From Aquarana catesbeiana (taxonomy: Eukaryota > Chordata > Amphibia > Anura > Ranidae): a stretch of DNA of 64,000 nt. The notes under the pieces are model-generated. The model worked only from the letters and a program-made list of their open reading frames with translations. It searched no databases and had not been told where the DNA came from. The stretch is from contig NC_133326.1 in NCBI RefSeq assembly GCF_042186555.1, positions 497,516,063 through 497,580,062 on the forward strand, given 5' to 3'. Shown here piece by piece: positions 1-10,859 of this stretch; the stretch's first letter is position 1; every line of letters begins with the position of its first letter. The position numbers were made by a program, and so were the translations under genes.

Positions 1-1944
1 TCTTGATCCTTATTTATTTGTACTAATTTTTATACATTATATTCACTTTTTGTAGCGCTGCTCACGTTTTTATAGTTACTGTTTGATTTGTGTATATCTC
101 ACATTTTTTGAGCTGCAGCTGTTTTGTATTATTTCTTCCCCATCAGGTAGCGCAGTACATACATTTTTTCTGTTTTACCCATTGAGAAAACAGTTAGCTA
201 CACCTAAATTGATTTTACAAGTCATTTTTAGGAGGGGGGTGATGCTTTTTCCAACTGTGATTCTGTTTTTTAAATCTTTGTTAATTATTTTCTGACAAGT
301 TGGTGTTTCACCTGGATGTTATAACTTGCACTGAGTAAAAAAAAAACAGCTAGATAAAACAAAAAGCGTGCCTGTCTTAATTTCAGGCTGCAAAGCAACA
401 AAATGTGATTATTTTAAAGGGGGGGGGGGATTGTTTTCTATACCCACTGTAATTAACAGAGCTGCATTAATTTGTTCCTTTTATATCTGGTTCAATGTTA
501 AAGGCAGCCTGCCATAATTTAGACATTGAAGCTGTTACTGCCAATTTATTTTAACAGCTTAGCATTTTCTTAAGGAAGTAAATAACAGTAAGCCCTGTAT
601 TTTTGTGTGGCAGATTATTTCAAAATAGTCAAGTCTACATGAGAGCCAGGCAACCAGTCTTTTCAAATGGAAGCAAAGACAGTCTCCTTGTTTCTCATAA
701 TAGGTTTCCTTTAAAAGGAAAAAAAAAACACAGCTGACAATGACTTTGTCAAAAAAAGTGAATTTGGTCCTTAAAAGAAAAGCCGAATATTGATTCATCT
801 GCTGCAGCTGTAATTCTGAAATGTTAAAGTTGATTTAACATAAAATGGTGGTAGTTAAATATTATTGAAATGTCATTTAAAATTACACAGCTTATGAAAA
901 GTTATATTTAAAAAAAAATGATAGTTTCTATGAAGCATATGCTAGGGAATATTAACATTTGGAATGCAATTTAAGTGGGAGATGATGCAGTTACAGAGCC
1001 ATATGTTTAAAAGATACTGTGATCCTACAGAAATATGTTAATATTCTACAGAGAATAAAGTACAAGTGACATATAAGTGGATATATATATCTATATATAC
1101 ACATCTCATGAGTGGGCATATGAATTTATATATACACTGTATGTAAACTCACCGGAGAAGGAGGAAAAGAAGCAAGTGTAACATTCCAGGATTCCTTTAT
1201 AGTACAACTTTCCCCATCCTCGACCCTGCCAGCTACCAAAGGGGACACTAGGTCTAAATGTTCAATTTAAAAGGATAAGTGCACTCTAAAATTCTCAGGA
1301 CTGGGGTGAAGACAATTAATTATTCAATAACCAGGCCTAAGAAGGTGAAAAGGGAAGTTTTGCCCCAGCTGCAGACCTTGAATTACCTCCTTCTAGCTTC
1401 TAGCTGTATAGCAGAAATATATAAATCATAATAGTGGCTGAATAGAATATTACATTGTTTTTTTTAATATAAAACAGGGTCAGTATATAACTTTAAATTA
1501 TTTGGAAAAAAGTTATAATTCAAGCAGAATTTCCAATTTAATTTTTCTCTCCCATTTTGCTGACCAACTACCACCATTCCATTCTGAGCTGCTCAGCTTT
1601 CTTTGATGTGACCCACACTGGTCTCAAAAATGCATTTGTCTTTGATGGTTAAGGGTGCTATTCAAACAGCTTACTGGTTGGGTTCAAAAATGGTGCCGTT
1701 TTCCATGTTCTATTGGTTAGCTTTTAGAACTAGAATTCTATCCTGTACAGCATGGGTGCTAAACTTGTGGTCCTAAAGCTGTTGCAGAACTACAACCCCC
1801 ATCATGCCTCTGCCTTTGGGAGTCATGCTTGTAACTGTCAGCAGCTTGCAATGCCTCATGGGAGTTGTAGTTCCGTAACAGCTGGTGGGCCACAGTTTTA
1901 GAACCCATGCTGTACAGTCCACTTACATCATATCTAACATTTAC
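1..1944 (-). other. PDGFRB intron 12, partial (left window edge)
   Basis: AT-rich intronic DNA with small homopolymers and a short TA run near 1080-1105. I looked for the kinase glycine loop in both directions and found nothing that reads as coding. A MITE sits at 1751-1909; the rest shows no recognisable element. Confidence 0.6.
1751..1909. mobile_element. Palindromic hAT-type MITE with 8-bp duplication
   Basis: The two halves are inverted copies (catgggtgctaaac at the left, ttttagaacccatg at the right, with an internal acaacccccatcatgcc / catgggagttgtagtt pairing). The flanks are the identical 8-mer ctgtacag at 1743-1750 and 1910-1917, the length typical of hAT elements. No coding capacity. 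Confidence 0.8.
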
Positions 1945-2077
1945 CTAAGACTAATTTATCCCTTGAAATCTCCCAGCTGGAGTCATATGGAAGCTGCAGA
2001 GGGTCCACGTAGATGTACTCATGGCCATCAGAGCTGACTGACTCGATAACCTTCCACCGGATTTCATAGCGTGGTTT
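1945..2077 (-). CDS. PDGFRB: PDGFRB exon 12: juxtamembrane autoinhibitory segment
   Basis: 133 bp, phase 0 to phase 1, residues about 545-588. The acceptor is CCACAG before 2077; the donor is TTAG|GTAAAT at 1945. It encodes KPRYEIRWKVIESVSSDG, then HEYIYVDPLQLPYDSSWE and the start of the kinase domain (LVLG). The YIYVDP tyrosines are the juxtamembrane phosphorylation sites that bind Src-family kinases and help autoinhibition. Nearly identical to mammalian PDGFRB, which settles the paralog. The next exon would carry the glycine-rich loop and is not in the window. Confidence 0.98.
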
Positions 2078-3134
2078 CTGTGGACCAAGAAACAAAAGTG
2101 GTGACCATTACTCAACCTAAAAATAAAATATTTGAGATATAAGTAGCACCATATGCAAAAAAGTGATCTAGTGTGTACCTTTAGCTGAATACATTACTTT
2201 GAACAGACAGTGCTCTTGCATTCCTGGACAACTGATCATAGACCCTCACTGCACCACATCGGTGGTCACATCTAAACAGAGCCAGACAGTGTCCACTGTG
2301 TCCAATGGTAAATCCAAAAATGAATGCCAGGACTTGCTACTTGTTACATAGCAGGGGCAGCGGTTGTGATAAAATTTTTTTCATGTGTGAACTTTGATCT
2401 GCATTTGACATCAGTAACATATTGAAAAGAATGTATTTCTTTTTAAGCCTTTATTAACACTTAGTTAATCCCAATCAGCCCTAATTAACTAATTTGTTTA
2501 TTGGTTTGATGTTACTTTTATCATTACTTACATTTTGTTTTTTCATTTTACATTTTTTTTTTTCTTTTGTCACATAAAAAAAATGCACACAATTTAAAAA
2601 CACACACACACTTTTGTTACATTACATTTGCAAATAACTTTGTCATGCTTTTTTATCATAAACTTCATTTTAGTGTCAATTTAAATGGGACAAATAACAT
2701 ATAATGCACACTTTTTTATGGTAAAATTTATTAGTTTGACCCTAAAAAAAAAAAAAATAATGAGGGGAATTTACTAAGACTGGAGCAGCCAGAATATGAA
2801 GAAGCTGTGCATTGCAACCCATCAGCGTTCATGTTCAAAGCTTAACTAAATTCCCCCGGATATATGTATAACTTTGTTCTTTTAATACAGTTTAAACCCA
2901 AAAACTAAAATGTAATATATTGCAGCTTATCAATTATTAAATGTGACAGCAGCATTCGTTTTCTCCATCAGAATTTTTCTCCTTTATTTTCACCTGATGG
3001 CCCAGCCAACAATACATTTCCTGTCTTAGGGTGTCTCCTCTCTGGATGGAGGAGCAATGGAGACACCCTTGGACAGCAGTATTGTCAGTCTGAGGTGTGA
3101 GTAGTGTTGGATACACAAGCAGGTTTAGATGGAC

Positions 3135-3480
3135 CTAACGGACAGATTAAAGCTGAACTCCAACTAACAATTTTTGAAGCAGGTACAGCAACAGGTTTTT
3201 GTTCCTTTTGGGATCAAGGTTTTACAGAAATGAATAAAGACTGATCATTGTAAGCACCCCTGTAAATGTTAAATAGTTTGTCTCAACCCTCTAACTATCA
3301 CTTATGTTGGACAGCTTTGCTTGGATAAAAATAAAAGAGTTAAAGGTCAAATCACCAGGTGAAAATAAATGAAAAAAGCCTAAAAACAGAAAACAAGGCA
3401 TCAACCAAAAAGGCATCGACCACATCTGAGATTTGGCAAGCTGCAACATATAGTTTTATTGTTTTTGGGGTTTAATACCA
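3135..3480. repeat. Dispersed repeat family A, copy 1
   Basis: It begins near ttaaagctgaactccaac and shares long diverged stretches with 18955-19285 (gactgatcattgtaagcaccc, gtttgtctcaaccc, aggtcaaatcaccaggtgaaa, gcaagctgcaacata) in the same orientation. Family not named. Confidence 0.6.
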
Positions 3481-4724
3481 ATTTAAATAATGACAAAGTT
3501 ATTTTGATTGCTTTTTTGTGAAATGTTAGTAGAATTTTTAGTGTAATTGGCCTATTTTTTCAGTATCGGCAGCATTTAAAATGTTGTCATTGTGAAAGTT
3601 CTGTCTTTCTCCCCAGGCCTTTGGGCATAGGGGTTGCAAAGAAGCTCCCCTCCTGGGGTGGTATTCCTGAAAATGCTGGTTGCTGGAGGCTAAGAGAGTC
3701 TAGCCTCAAGAAAACTAGCTATGACCTTCCCCCACAAAATGTGGTAAATGATTAAGTGAAAAGTATATGCGGGAGCCATTCCATGATAGTCTGCCCTGGG
3801 CAGACCATCATGGAGATACCACTTGAACCTCCAAAACTTTGTGAATGTCCAGCCAGCACAGTTGGTGTTCAGAAGGTAGAGGGAGATGTTATCAGACATA
3901 AGAGAATAGGAAGGGATTAGAGAAAAGTTTAGTGTCTGGCACCATCCATGTTTTGGGGGTACACCGATTCACCCCTGACACCCTTCCCGTACTGAAATAT
4001 GCAATAAACTAGTTCTAGTTTTGAACTCACTAAACTAACTGATGCCCATAGTTTCTTACTTCTTGAGAAATGAACCATGCTTTAGATTATATGTGGCTGG
4101 CATTTTATTGCCATGTAAGATTACTTAGGACATTTGCAATGTAGCTGTTAATCAGCTGGTGATCAGTACCAATGGCACTACATCTGTGATGCTCATAGCT
4201 GCCAATAAGATGTCAGCTCTCCTAGGCCCAGCTACGATTACAAAATAAAAGGCATAATCTGATTGTTTGCCATGGGCAGCAGAAATCTTTTATCTTCCCT
4301 GCATTTATCTATAACAGCTAATTCAGTTTTGGATAACAACTATTGCTTTCAGTCTCATGAAATATGAGTTCCACTTGGATGCGCTGCTTTAAAACATTAT
4401 GCATCATTTGCTATCAAAGTAATGATGATAGTGCAGGAATACATGTAGCTGATATCCTACATGACATTAACAATGGATAAAAACACATTATATTTGCACA
4501 TGAATAACTCAGACAAAACATATTCACAATAGAAAATGTAAACCCAACATTTCATATTTCTGATGTGCCTGCTGCACCGTGTACTTGTATGAAGTCCAGT
4601 CCCTCTGCTTCCCTATCCTTTCCTATATAAAAACTGACCACACTAGCCAGGAATGCTCAGCATGATCAGTTTTCTGTCGGGAACTCAGCCTGCTCTCCTC
4701 CAATGATCATACTTCTGCTCACAA

Positions 4725-4744
4725 CCCCCCCCCCCCCCCCCCCC
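4725..4744. repeat. Poly-C tract, 20 bp
   Basis: Uninterrupted run of C on the plus strand in intron 11. Confidence 0.95.
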
Positions 4745-4894
4745 GCACAACCTTTCACTGGGAATATCAAACTGCTGTTTCTCCTCCCCCAGTTTTCTAA
4801 GCTACTTATGTAGCTGAGAACAGAGAGTATGCGATCACTTATAAAAAAGGGGAAAAAAGGTATTTATAATGTTTTTTATAACGTACAGCAGAGG

Positions 4895-5078
4895 TGGGGG
4901 ACTCGAGTCACATGACTTGACTCGAGTCGGACTCGAGTCACCTGTTTGAGGACTTGCGACTTGCTTGACAAAATTAAATAAATGACTCGACTTGACTTTG
5001 ACTTGCCACTAATGACTTGCGACTTGACTTTGACTTGGGCTATTTGACTTGCAATGACTTGCAATGACTTGGCACCAC
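4895..5078. repeat. hAT left subterminal repeat array (ACTTG words)
   Basis: More than a dozen copies of GACTTG/ACTTG and the related ACTCGAGTC in about 180 bp. Such subterminal words are the usual transposase-binding sites of hAT elements. The right end has a matching array. Confidence 0.8.
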
Positions 5079-5569
5079 CAGTGCTGTGTCTTGGCCTAGG
5101 CAAAAGCCGCCCCCCCACAAAAGAAAGCTCCCCCGAGTCCCGGCTTCTGCCCGCACAAATACAGCTTGCCAACATTGTGGGCGGGGATCGCATAGGTGTC
5201 CGCGAGCGGCGCTTGCAGTGTTCGCGGCCGCCGCAGACTTTTTTTTTATTTGATGATGACTGTGCACAGTGCTGCAGTCTCTCCTCCTAGGCTGTACAGG
5301 TCTCTGTATTCCGTCCGGCCAGGCCGCAGCGCCGCCCCCCTCCTACTGCGGAGTGATCTCTGAGGGAGGGGCTGGGCTTCTGTGCAAGTGTGCAGAGCCA
5401 GCAGCGTGAGTCGCGGGCCTCACGGTGGGGGAGGAAGAAGGAACTGGAAGTTGCCCAAGGAGCCAGCCAAGCCTAGCCGACTGACTGAATCTGAGTGGAG
5501 TCCAGTCCAGCAGCCATAGAGTAAGTCATGGCAGACTATTATTCTTCTACTGAGGGGGCACTGGAGCAG

Positions 5570-6042
5570 GGACAGTCACACGACTCAGGGAGGAACTGGT
5601 CTGAGAATGGGGGACAGTGCAGTGGTCGTTGCAGCACAGAAGAAAAAGCACAGAGCCCGGAGCTGAGGAGGAGGAAACAGATTTGCAGAAGCTGCAGGTT
5701 TGTTTGATGCAGTGCCAAGCAAATGCTTCCTTGCAAACTTTGCAGGGAAGCATTAGCTTGCTTGGCACTGCATCAAACAGACCTGCAGCTTCTGCAAATC
5801 TGCACTAGTGATGTAGCAGCTAGCAGGGCCCTGGCCTGTACTGATGATTACAGGACGCAGATATGATTGCAGATGCAATCTATCATCAATATCATTGCAC
5901 ATGCTAAAACTATGAAACCTAGGTAGGTACAAACCTTCTTTCCTTGTTTTCTCCTCCTCCTCGGCTCTGTGCTTTTTTTCTCCTGCTATGCGACGGCCAC
6001 TGCACTGACCCTCAGTCCCAGACCAGTTCCTCCCTGAGTCCT
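5570..6042. repeat. Long imperfect inverted repeat inside the hAT 5' region
   Basis: Arms at about 5570-5725 and 5757-6042 pair, for example agaagctgcaggt with acctgcagcttct and cagagccgaggaggagg-type stretches. The right arm is longer by an unrelated stretch near 5805-5925. It lies between the GC-rich promoter-proximal part and the transposase start. Confidence 0.65.
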
Positions 6043-6479
6043 TCACTAATTAACTATTACTTGTGCGAAGTACAAAGTGCTCAACGTGAATATTACATAA
6101 AAATCATATTGCTGAATTAAGTTCTCCATGCGTACTACAAACTCATTAAACAGTCCACATCCAGTGAAAGTTCATGTACTGCAATGCTCCATGCATGCTG
6201 AAATCAATGCAAGCTTTAGCACTGGTCACTGTATTGGTGTCACTGGTGCCCAAAAAGTGTCACTATGAGTCACTAATGTAATATTCTAATCTGGAATGAT
6301 AAACGTGTCACTGTTTTAAACAAGGTTAGGTTAAGACCGTATATATATAATACATTAAAAATAGTTCTGTAAGTACTAGTGTACTAAGCAGCAACACCTT
6401 ATTTTCTGGCAGTGCCCGGGCCATCCCGACAGCAAACTCTGGATCCACCCCTGACAGATCAACGCACAAGGCAGCTATA

Positions 6480-6665
6480 ATGGAGGGAGCAATTCCAAAA
6501 ATAATTAAATTTGGATTTAAGGATTATATTTTAGATGTTGGTGAAAAGAAGAGAACGGCGATATGCAAGGTCTGCAACTCAAAAATAAGAGACACGTCCA
6601 CCACAACATCCAACTTCATCCGTCACTACAAAACCCACAAAGAAAAGTAGGTACAGTAACGTCAC

Positions 6666-6706
<41 letters not shown>

Positions 6707-8668
6707 AATTAGGCCTACATCCCACTTTAGGTGGGAGCAGAGTGTATTGTTGTTCAAATCAATAAATCACATAGCTAACTTTTTTTTCTATCTCTCTTCT
6801 GTTTACTCTATAGATATGAAGAGTACATCCATACCAAAGGGACTTTTGATGATACCCAGCCTCAAATCTCACAATTCATCGCACAGGGGACTGTGCAGCT
6901 ATACCACTGCAACCACCAGCAGCAAAAGGCAATTACAAACTCAATCCTGTCAGACCTCATTCTAAACTGCAACATGCCACTGTCCATCATTGAACATCAA
7001 AGCTTTCGTCGCTTTTTGTCAATAGTAGACAACAAATACTCTCCAGTAAGTAGAAGAACAATTACTGGCAAGCTTGACAATCTGGTGGCAGATAGGAAAA
7101 TGAAGCTGAAAAATGAACTCGAAGTGGTAGATCATCTGTCAGTGACTGTAGATATATGGTCAGACCGCAGGATGAGAGGCTTTCTTGGAGTCACAGTGCA
7201 CTGGATCAACATTGAGGATGACCGTCTTCAGTTAAAATCACAGTTGCTTGCTTGCAACCGCTTCAAAGGTCCCCATACAGGGGAAAGAATTTGTGAGGAA
7301 TTTGAGCATATATGTGAAGAGTACAAGATTAAAAAAAAGGTAGACCACATCATCTGTGACAACGCCGCAAACATGAAAAAAGCATTCACTACATGTTTTC
7401 CAGGACAGCTAGATGAAGACGATGACCTTGATGATTCAGACATTTGGAATGACCTGTCAGTGGAAGAACAGGAGATGTTTGACAATTATTTGAGTACAAA
7501 AACCCAGACTAGACTTCAATGTTTTGCACACACGCTTCAATTGGTAATAGGTGATGGACTTAAAGAGACTAAATTAGTCAATGCAGCTCTCGCCAAAGCT
7601 TCCAGGTTGAGCTCCTTGTTACACACAAGCACCTCTTTCAAGGAAAAATTTGAGGAGGAGTTTGGACAGCGTGGAATCCCTGCCTCTGTTACCACACGCT
7701 GGAATTCCACACTGAGGCAATTGAAATCAGTGGTCAGCTGTGACCAGCTGAAACTGACTAGAATGCTTGAAGATGGGGGACACAAAGAGACTGTATTCAC
7801 AGCTAGAGAGTGGAATCAGATTAAGGAACTCGTGGATGTCCTTCAACCTTTTGGAGAAGCCACAGACCTCTCACAGGGAGAAAAACTTGTGACAATAAGT
7901 GCTGTTGTACCCTGTATCCTTTCTCTGAATCACCACTTGGAAAATCATAAAGAGAGCGTGCGCTACCTTGGTGGCTTGATCCGTAGCCTGCAAGAATCAC
8001 TCCAAAGACGATTCGAAGGGATCTTTGTCAATGTGAGGATGGCAGATGAACAGAATGATGTAGCAACCTTACCCTTCTCTGACCCTCTATACCTAAAAGC
8101 TGCTCTGCTGGATCCTTCATTTGGCACCATGTGGTTGACCCATGATGTTTTGGCTACCGAAAATGTCAAGGAGGCTGTGTCTGCGATGATAAAAAGTATG
8201 TTATGTTTTTGGTAATAACCCGTTTGCAGTAATAACACCTGAGTGCATTGAGTCACTGTTTTATGCTTGTGTTTTTCAGACTTGATTCTCAAAGAGGACT
8301 GCAAGCCCACCCCAACAACCACCGATGAAGACGAGCAAATGCCAGTGGCAGAGTCAGAGAGTCAATCTGGGCTGTTCACAGCATACCGCAAAAAACAGAA
8401 GAGAGATTCATGTTCCAGTCCCCAAATACAGCTGAACCAGTATTTAGACATTTGTGATGGACAGAGCTGCCTTCAGTTTTGGGCCATGAACAGGCACATG
8501 CTCCCCTCTTTGTTCAGGGTAGCGGTAAGAGTAATGTCAGTCCCTGCATCAAGCGCACCTGTTGAACGTGTGTTTAGCCATGGTGGGGTGATAATGCGAC
8601 CCCATCGCTCACAACTGAGCGAGAAAGTACTTTCAAATTTAATTTTTTGCAAATGCAATGCATTTTAG
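6480..8668 (+). CDS. hAT transposase, BED-finger type, three exons, intact frame
   Basis: Proposed join 6480-6646, 6814-8195, 8280-8668 (645 residues). Introns have consensus borders: AA|GTAGGT...CTATAG and A|GTATGT...TTTCAG; the joins keep frame and no stop interrupts. Exon 1 holds a BED-like zinc finger (CKVC then RHYKTH). The hAT catalytic landmarks are present: first Asp in VDIWSD, second in ICDNAANMKK, the CxxH motif in CFAHTLQLV, and the catalytic Glu in SSAPVERVFSHGG within the C-terminal dimerisation domain. It acts in the nucleus, cutting and joining the element ends. Domesticated ZBED genes are related, but this copy sits between its own ends. The last codons lie in a palindrome. 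The start ATG is the first that opens the BED region; an upstream noncoding exon is possible. Confidence 0.88.
6668..6703. repeat. (TA)n microsatellite in transposase intron 1
   Basis: About 18 TA units just after the first donor site. Confidence 0.9.
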
Positions 8669-8790
8669 GTGGCTATTCTGAGAATAGCCACTTAACATGC
8701 ATTGCATTTGCAAAAAATAGTATTCTGAGAAGTCAGAATACTATTTTTTGCAAATGCAATGCATTTTAAGTGGCTATTCTAATAACTAAG
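8641..8790. repeat. Nested hairpins around the transposase stop codon
   Basis: A 38-bp arm ending ggtggctattct is followed at once by its inverted copy, then a smaller hairpin (agtattctgag...cagaatact), then a third direct copy of the arm (attttttgcaaatgcaatgc...). The stop codon (8666-8668) is in the first arm, so the mRNA 3' end would fold strongly. Confidence 0.8.
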
Positions 8791-9691
8791 AAAAAAGGAA
8801 TAGAAGTAGATAAGCGCTGTTTCCAAGCCTGGTGAATTCAAATGTGTTATTCCCTTAGTGGGAGGGCAGTATGGAGTGGGAAAGATTGTAAAGATATTGC
8901 CTATAGTATAGTGAATGTTTATCCCGTGGAATTACTATAAAGGTCCTGGATGTGCATAAGTCAAGTTGGTTGTCTGACTTAATAAAGTGCAGTGTGTGCT
9001 CTAAAAAAGATATAACTTAATCCGTATAAATATAATATATCCATATATAAATGAACCCTATTTTTAAATTAAAAATATTTGTGCAAAATTATGTGATCCA
9101 TAACGTAATCGATAATGTACATATGTAGTGAACAAACAAATATATATAATCAAGTGCTTTCAGTGCTGCTACAAAAAAAAACCCTGGATTCTGATGGATA
9201 TTCCAATGAGTAAACCTTTCAGTGCGTGCCTTAATCCGTGTTCTAATAGTGATTGATTGCACTCACCAGATCCTAGCAGCACTGAAAGCACTTGATTATA
9301 TATATTTGTTTGTTCACTTCATATGTACATTATCGATTTACGTTATGGATCACATAATTTTGCACAAATATTTTTAATTTAAAAATAGGGTTCGTTTATA
9401 TATGGATATATTATATTCATACGGATTAAGTTATATCTTTTTTAGAGCACACACTGCACTTTATTAAGTCAGACAACCAACTTGACTTATGCACATCCAG
9501 GACCTTTATAACACATTTGAATTCACCAGGCTTGGAAACAGCGCTATCTACTTCTATTCCTTTTTTCTTATATCTTACTCCACCTAGTGGAAGTAATCGG
9601 TAGTGGCAGCAGTTCCAACAACATTCTTTAATTTTTAAATTTTTATTCCATTGCATGCATCCCATTGCGCGGGTGTTTCTCCCTCTTTTTT
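8791..9691. mobile_element. Fold-back insertion inside the hAT element
   Basis: The arms, about 8791-9185 and 9270-9572, are inverted copies over hundreds of bases (ggaatagaagtaga / tctacttctattcc; aaggtcctggatgtgcataag / cttatgcacatccaggacctt). The block is flanked by the identical 17-mer ctattctaataactaag at 8774-8790 and 9692-9708, which may be a long target duplication or a duplicated piece of host hAT sequence. Confidence 0.65.
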
Positions 9692-9703
9692 CTATTCTAA
9701 TAA

Positions 9704-9849
9704 CTAAGCTCAAAGTTTGAACTTGACACAATGCCAAATTGCCAATATCTGGACACTTGAAGAATGGTGATGGGAATACTATTATTCTCATCACCATTCA
9801 AGTGTCCAGATATTGGCATTGTGTCAAGTTCAAACTTTGAGCTTAGTTA
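9704..9849. repeat. Near-perfect inverted repeat in the hAT 3' part
   Basis: Arms of about 70 bp (ctaagctcaaagtttgaact... and ...agttcaaactttgagcttag) around a small loop near 9777-9785. Function not evident. A polyadenylation signal aataaa follows at 9966-9971 and may serve the transposase. Confidence 0.85.
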
Positions 9850-10084
9850 TTTTCCCCCTCAGCAAGGACTACATTTTTTTCAGGCTTGTTGGCCATTTAA
9901 TTGCATGAGTGTTCTGCTCCTTGTCTGCTGTTTGGGCATTCAAAGTGTTTCTTTAATATGCCAAGAATAAAGCACTAAGCAGTTTTGTTAATGTTGAAAA
10001 TAAAACAAAACCTTTCCTGAAAACTGACTTTTAACTCATTTAAAGGATGGAAATGGGGTAGATCAGTATTTTGACTTAATTTGT

Positions 10085-10238
10085 GACTTGACCAAAATAA
10101 ATGACTTGACTTGACTTGCTTGCCTTCTAGCAGGGACTCGACTTGGCTTGCTTGCTTTTCGCCACAGTGACTTGGGACTTGCTTATGACTTGAAGGTTAA
10201 GACTTGAGACTTGCTTGTGACTTGCACATGTGTGACTT
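10085..10238. repeat. hAT right subterminal repeat array (ACTTG words)
   Basis: About fifteen GACTTG/ACTTG words in 150 bp, mirroring the left array and next to the right terminal inverted repeat. Confidence 0.8.
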
Positions 10239-10388
10239 ACCCCCATGTCTGACGTACAGTATACACAATGTTTTGCCTTTTAGTTCTATTTTAAATTGAA
10301 TGGGTTGTTTTAGATGAGGGTTTACATATACTTTATTGGTGATAACATAATTTTTATTTAAAATTCAGAGGAGCTAAGCAATACTTAC

Positions 10389-10483
10389 CTTTTTCCACAA
10401 AACAATAAGTATTATTAAAAATATCAAAGCCAAGGCCACCAGTCCCACAACAGCACATGTTAACACAAGCTTGAAAGGCAAAT
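10389..10483 (-). CDS. PDGFRB: PDGFRB exon 11: transmembrane helix
   Basis: 95 bp, phase 1 to phase 0, residues about 513-544. The acceptor is TATCTACAG before 10483; the donor is AAAAAG|GTAAGT at 10389. It encodes LPFK, then about 25 hydrophobic residues (LVLTCAVVGLVALALIFLII and onward) and the stop-transfer WKK. LPFK-V at the outer border and LIILI-LW-K at the inner border match PDGFRB closely. Confidence 0.96.
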
Positions 10484-10530
10484 CTGTAGATATAGAATAG
10501 AAAGACATATATTTATTAAAGCACTTGAAT

Positions 10531-10855
10531 TTAGAGGAGTTAAAGTGGAACTTTAGTCATTTTTTCATCTTTCCATCTATTAAATCTTCTGTCCTTGTTG
10601 TTTTAACTTTGGATAGTAAAACATTTTTTTTTCTGCCAATAAATACCTTATACAGCTCACTTCCTGTTTCTTGCCTGGTAAAAAAGCCTAGGCTTTTGAC
10701 ATCATGCACAGCTCTCTCTCTCTAACTCCTGTGAGAGTTTGCCAGGAAGGGAGGGGGGTTGAGTCATAAGAGGGCCAATGAGAGCTGCAGAGCTGGAGGT
10801 GTCCCTATGTGTGAAAATCCAGGAAGTGAACAGGTAACAAATAAATAGGAAGTTG
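10531..10855. repeat. Dispersed repeat family B, copy 1
   Basis: It starts ttaaagtggaactttag and closely matches 56846-57160 in the same orientation (tctttccatctattaaatct, cacttcctgtttcttg, gtgagagtttgccaggaagg). Upstream of exon 11 in intron 10. Family not named. Confidence 0.75.
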
Positions 10856-10859
10856 GGAT

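Larger units (their letters stand above)
4889..10251 (+). mobile_element. Complete hAT DNA transposon (about 5.36 kb)
   Basis: Flanked by identical 8-bp duplications acgtacag (4881-4888 and 10252-10259). The ends are short inverted repeats: left CAGAGGTGGGGG, right (reverse complement) CAGACATGGGGG, 10 of 12 matching. Both subterminal regions are packed with GACTTG/ACTTG words, and the middle carries a BED-finger hAT transposase gene in the plus direction. The element sits in PDGFRB intron 11, antisense to the host gene. TA at the centre of the duplication (nnnTAnnn) is the pattern described for Buster-type hATs, but the clade is not settled from this alone. It also contains later insertions and palindromes, listed separately. 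Confidence 0.93.

Noticed and set aside
1141..1260. Possible kinase exon left of exon 12
   Set aside because: There is a GT after an open stretch on the minus strand, but no glycine-rich loop and no similarity to the expected kinase start.
5054..5800. Open frames in the 5' part of the hAT element
   Set aside because: Both strands are open because of the inverted repeat; no similarity to a second hAT protein was recognised.
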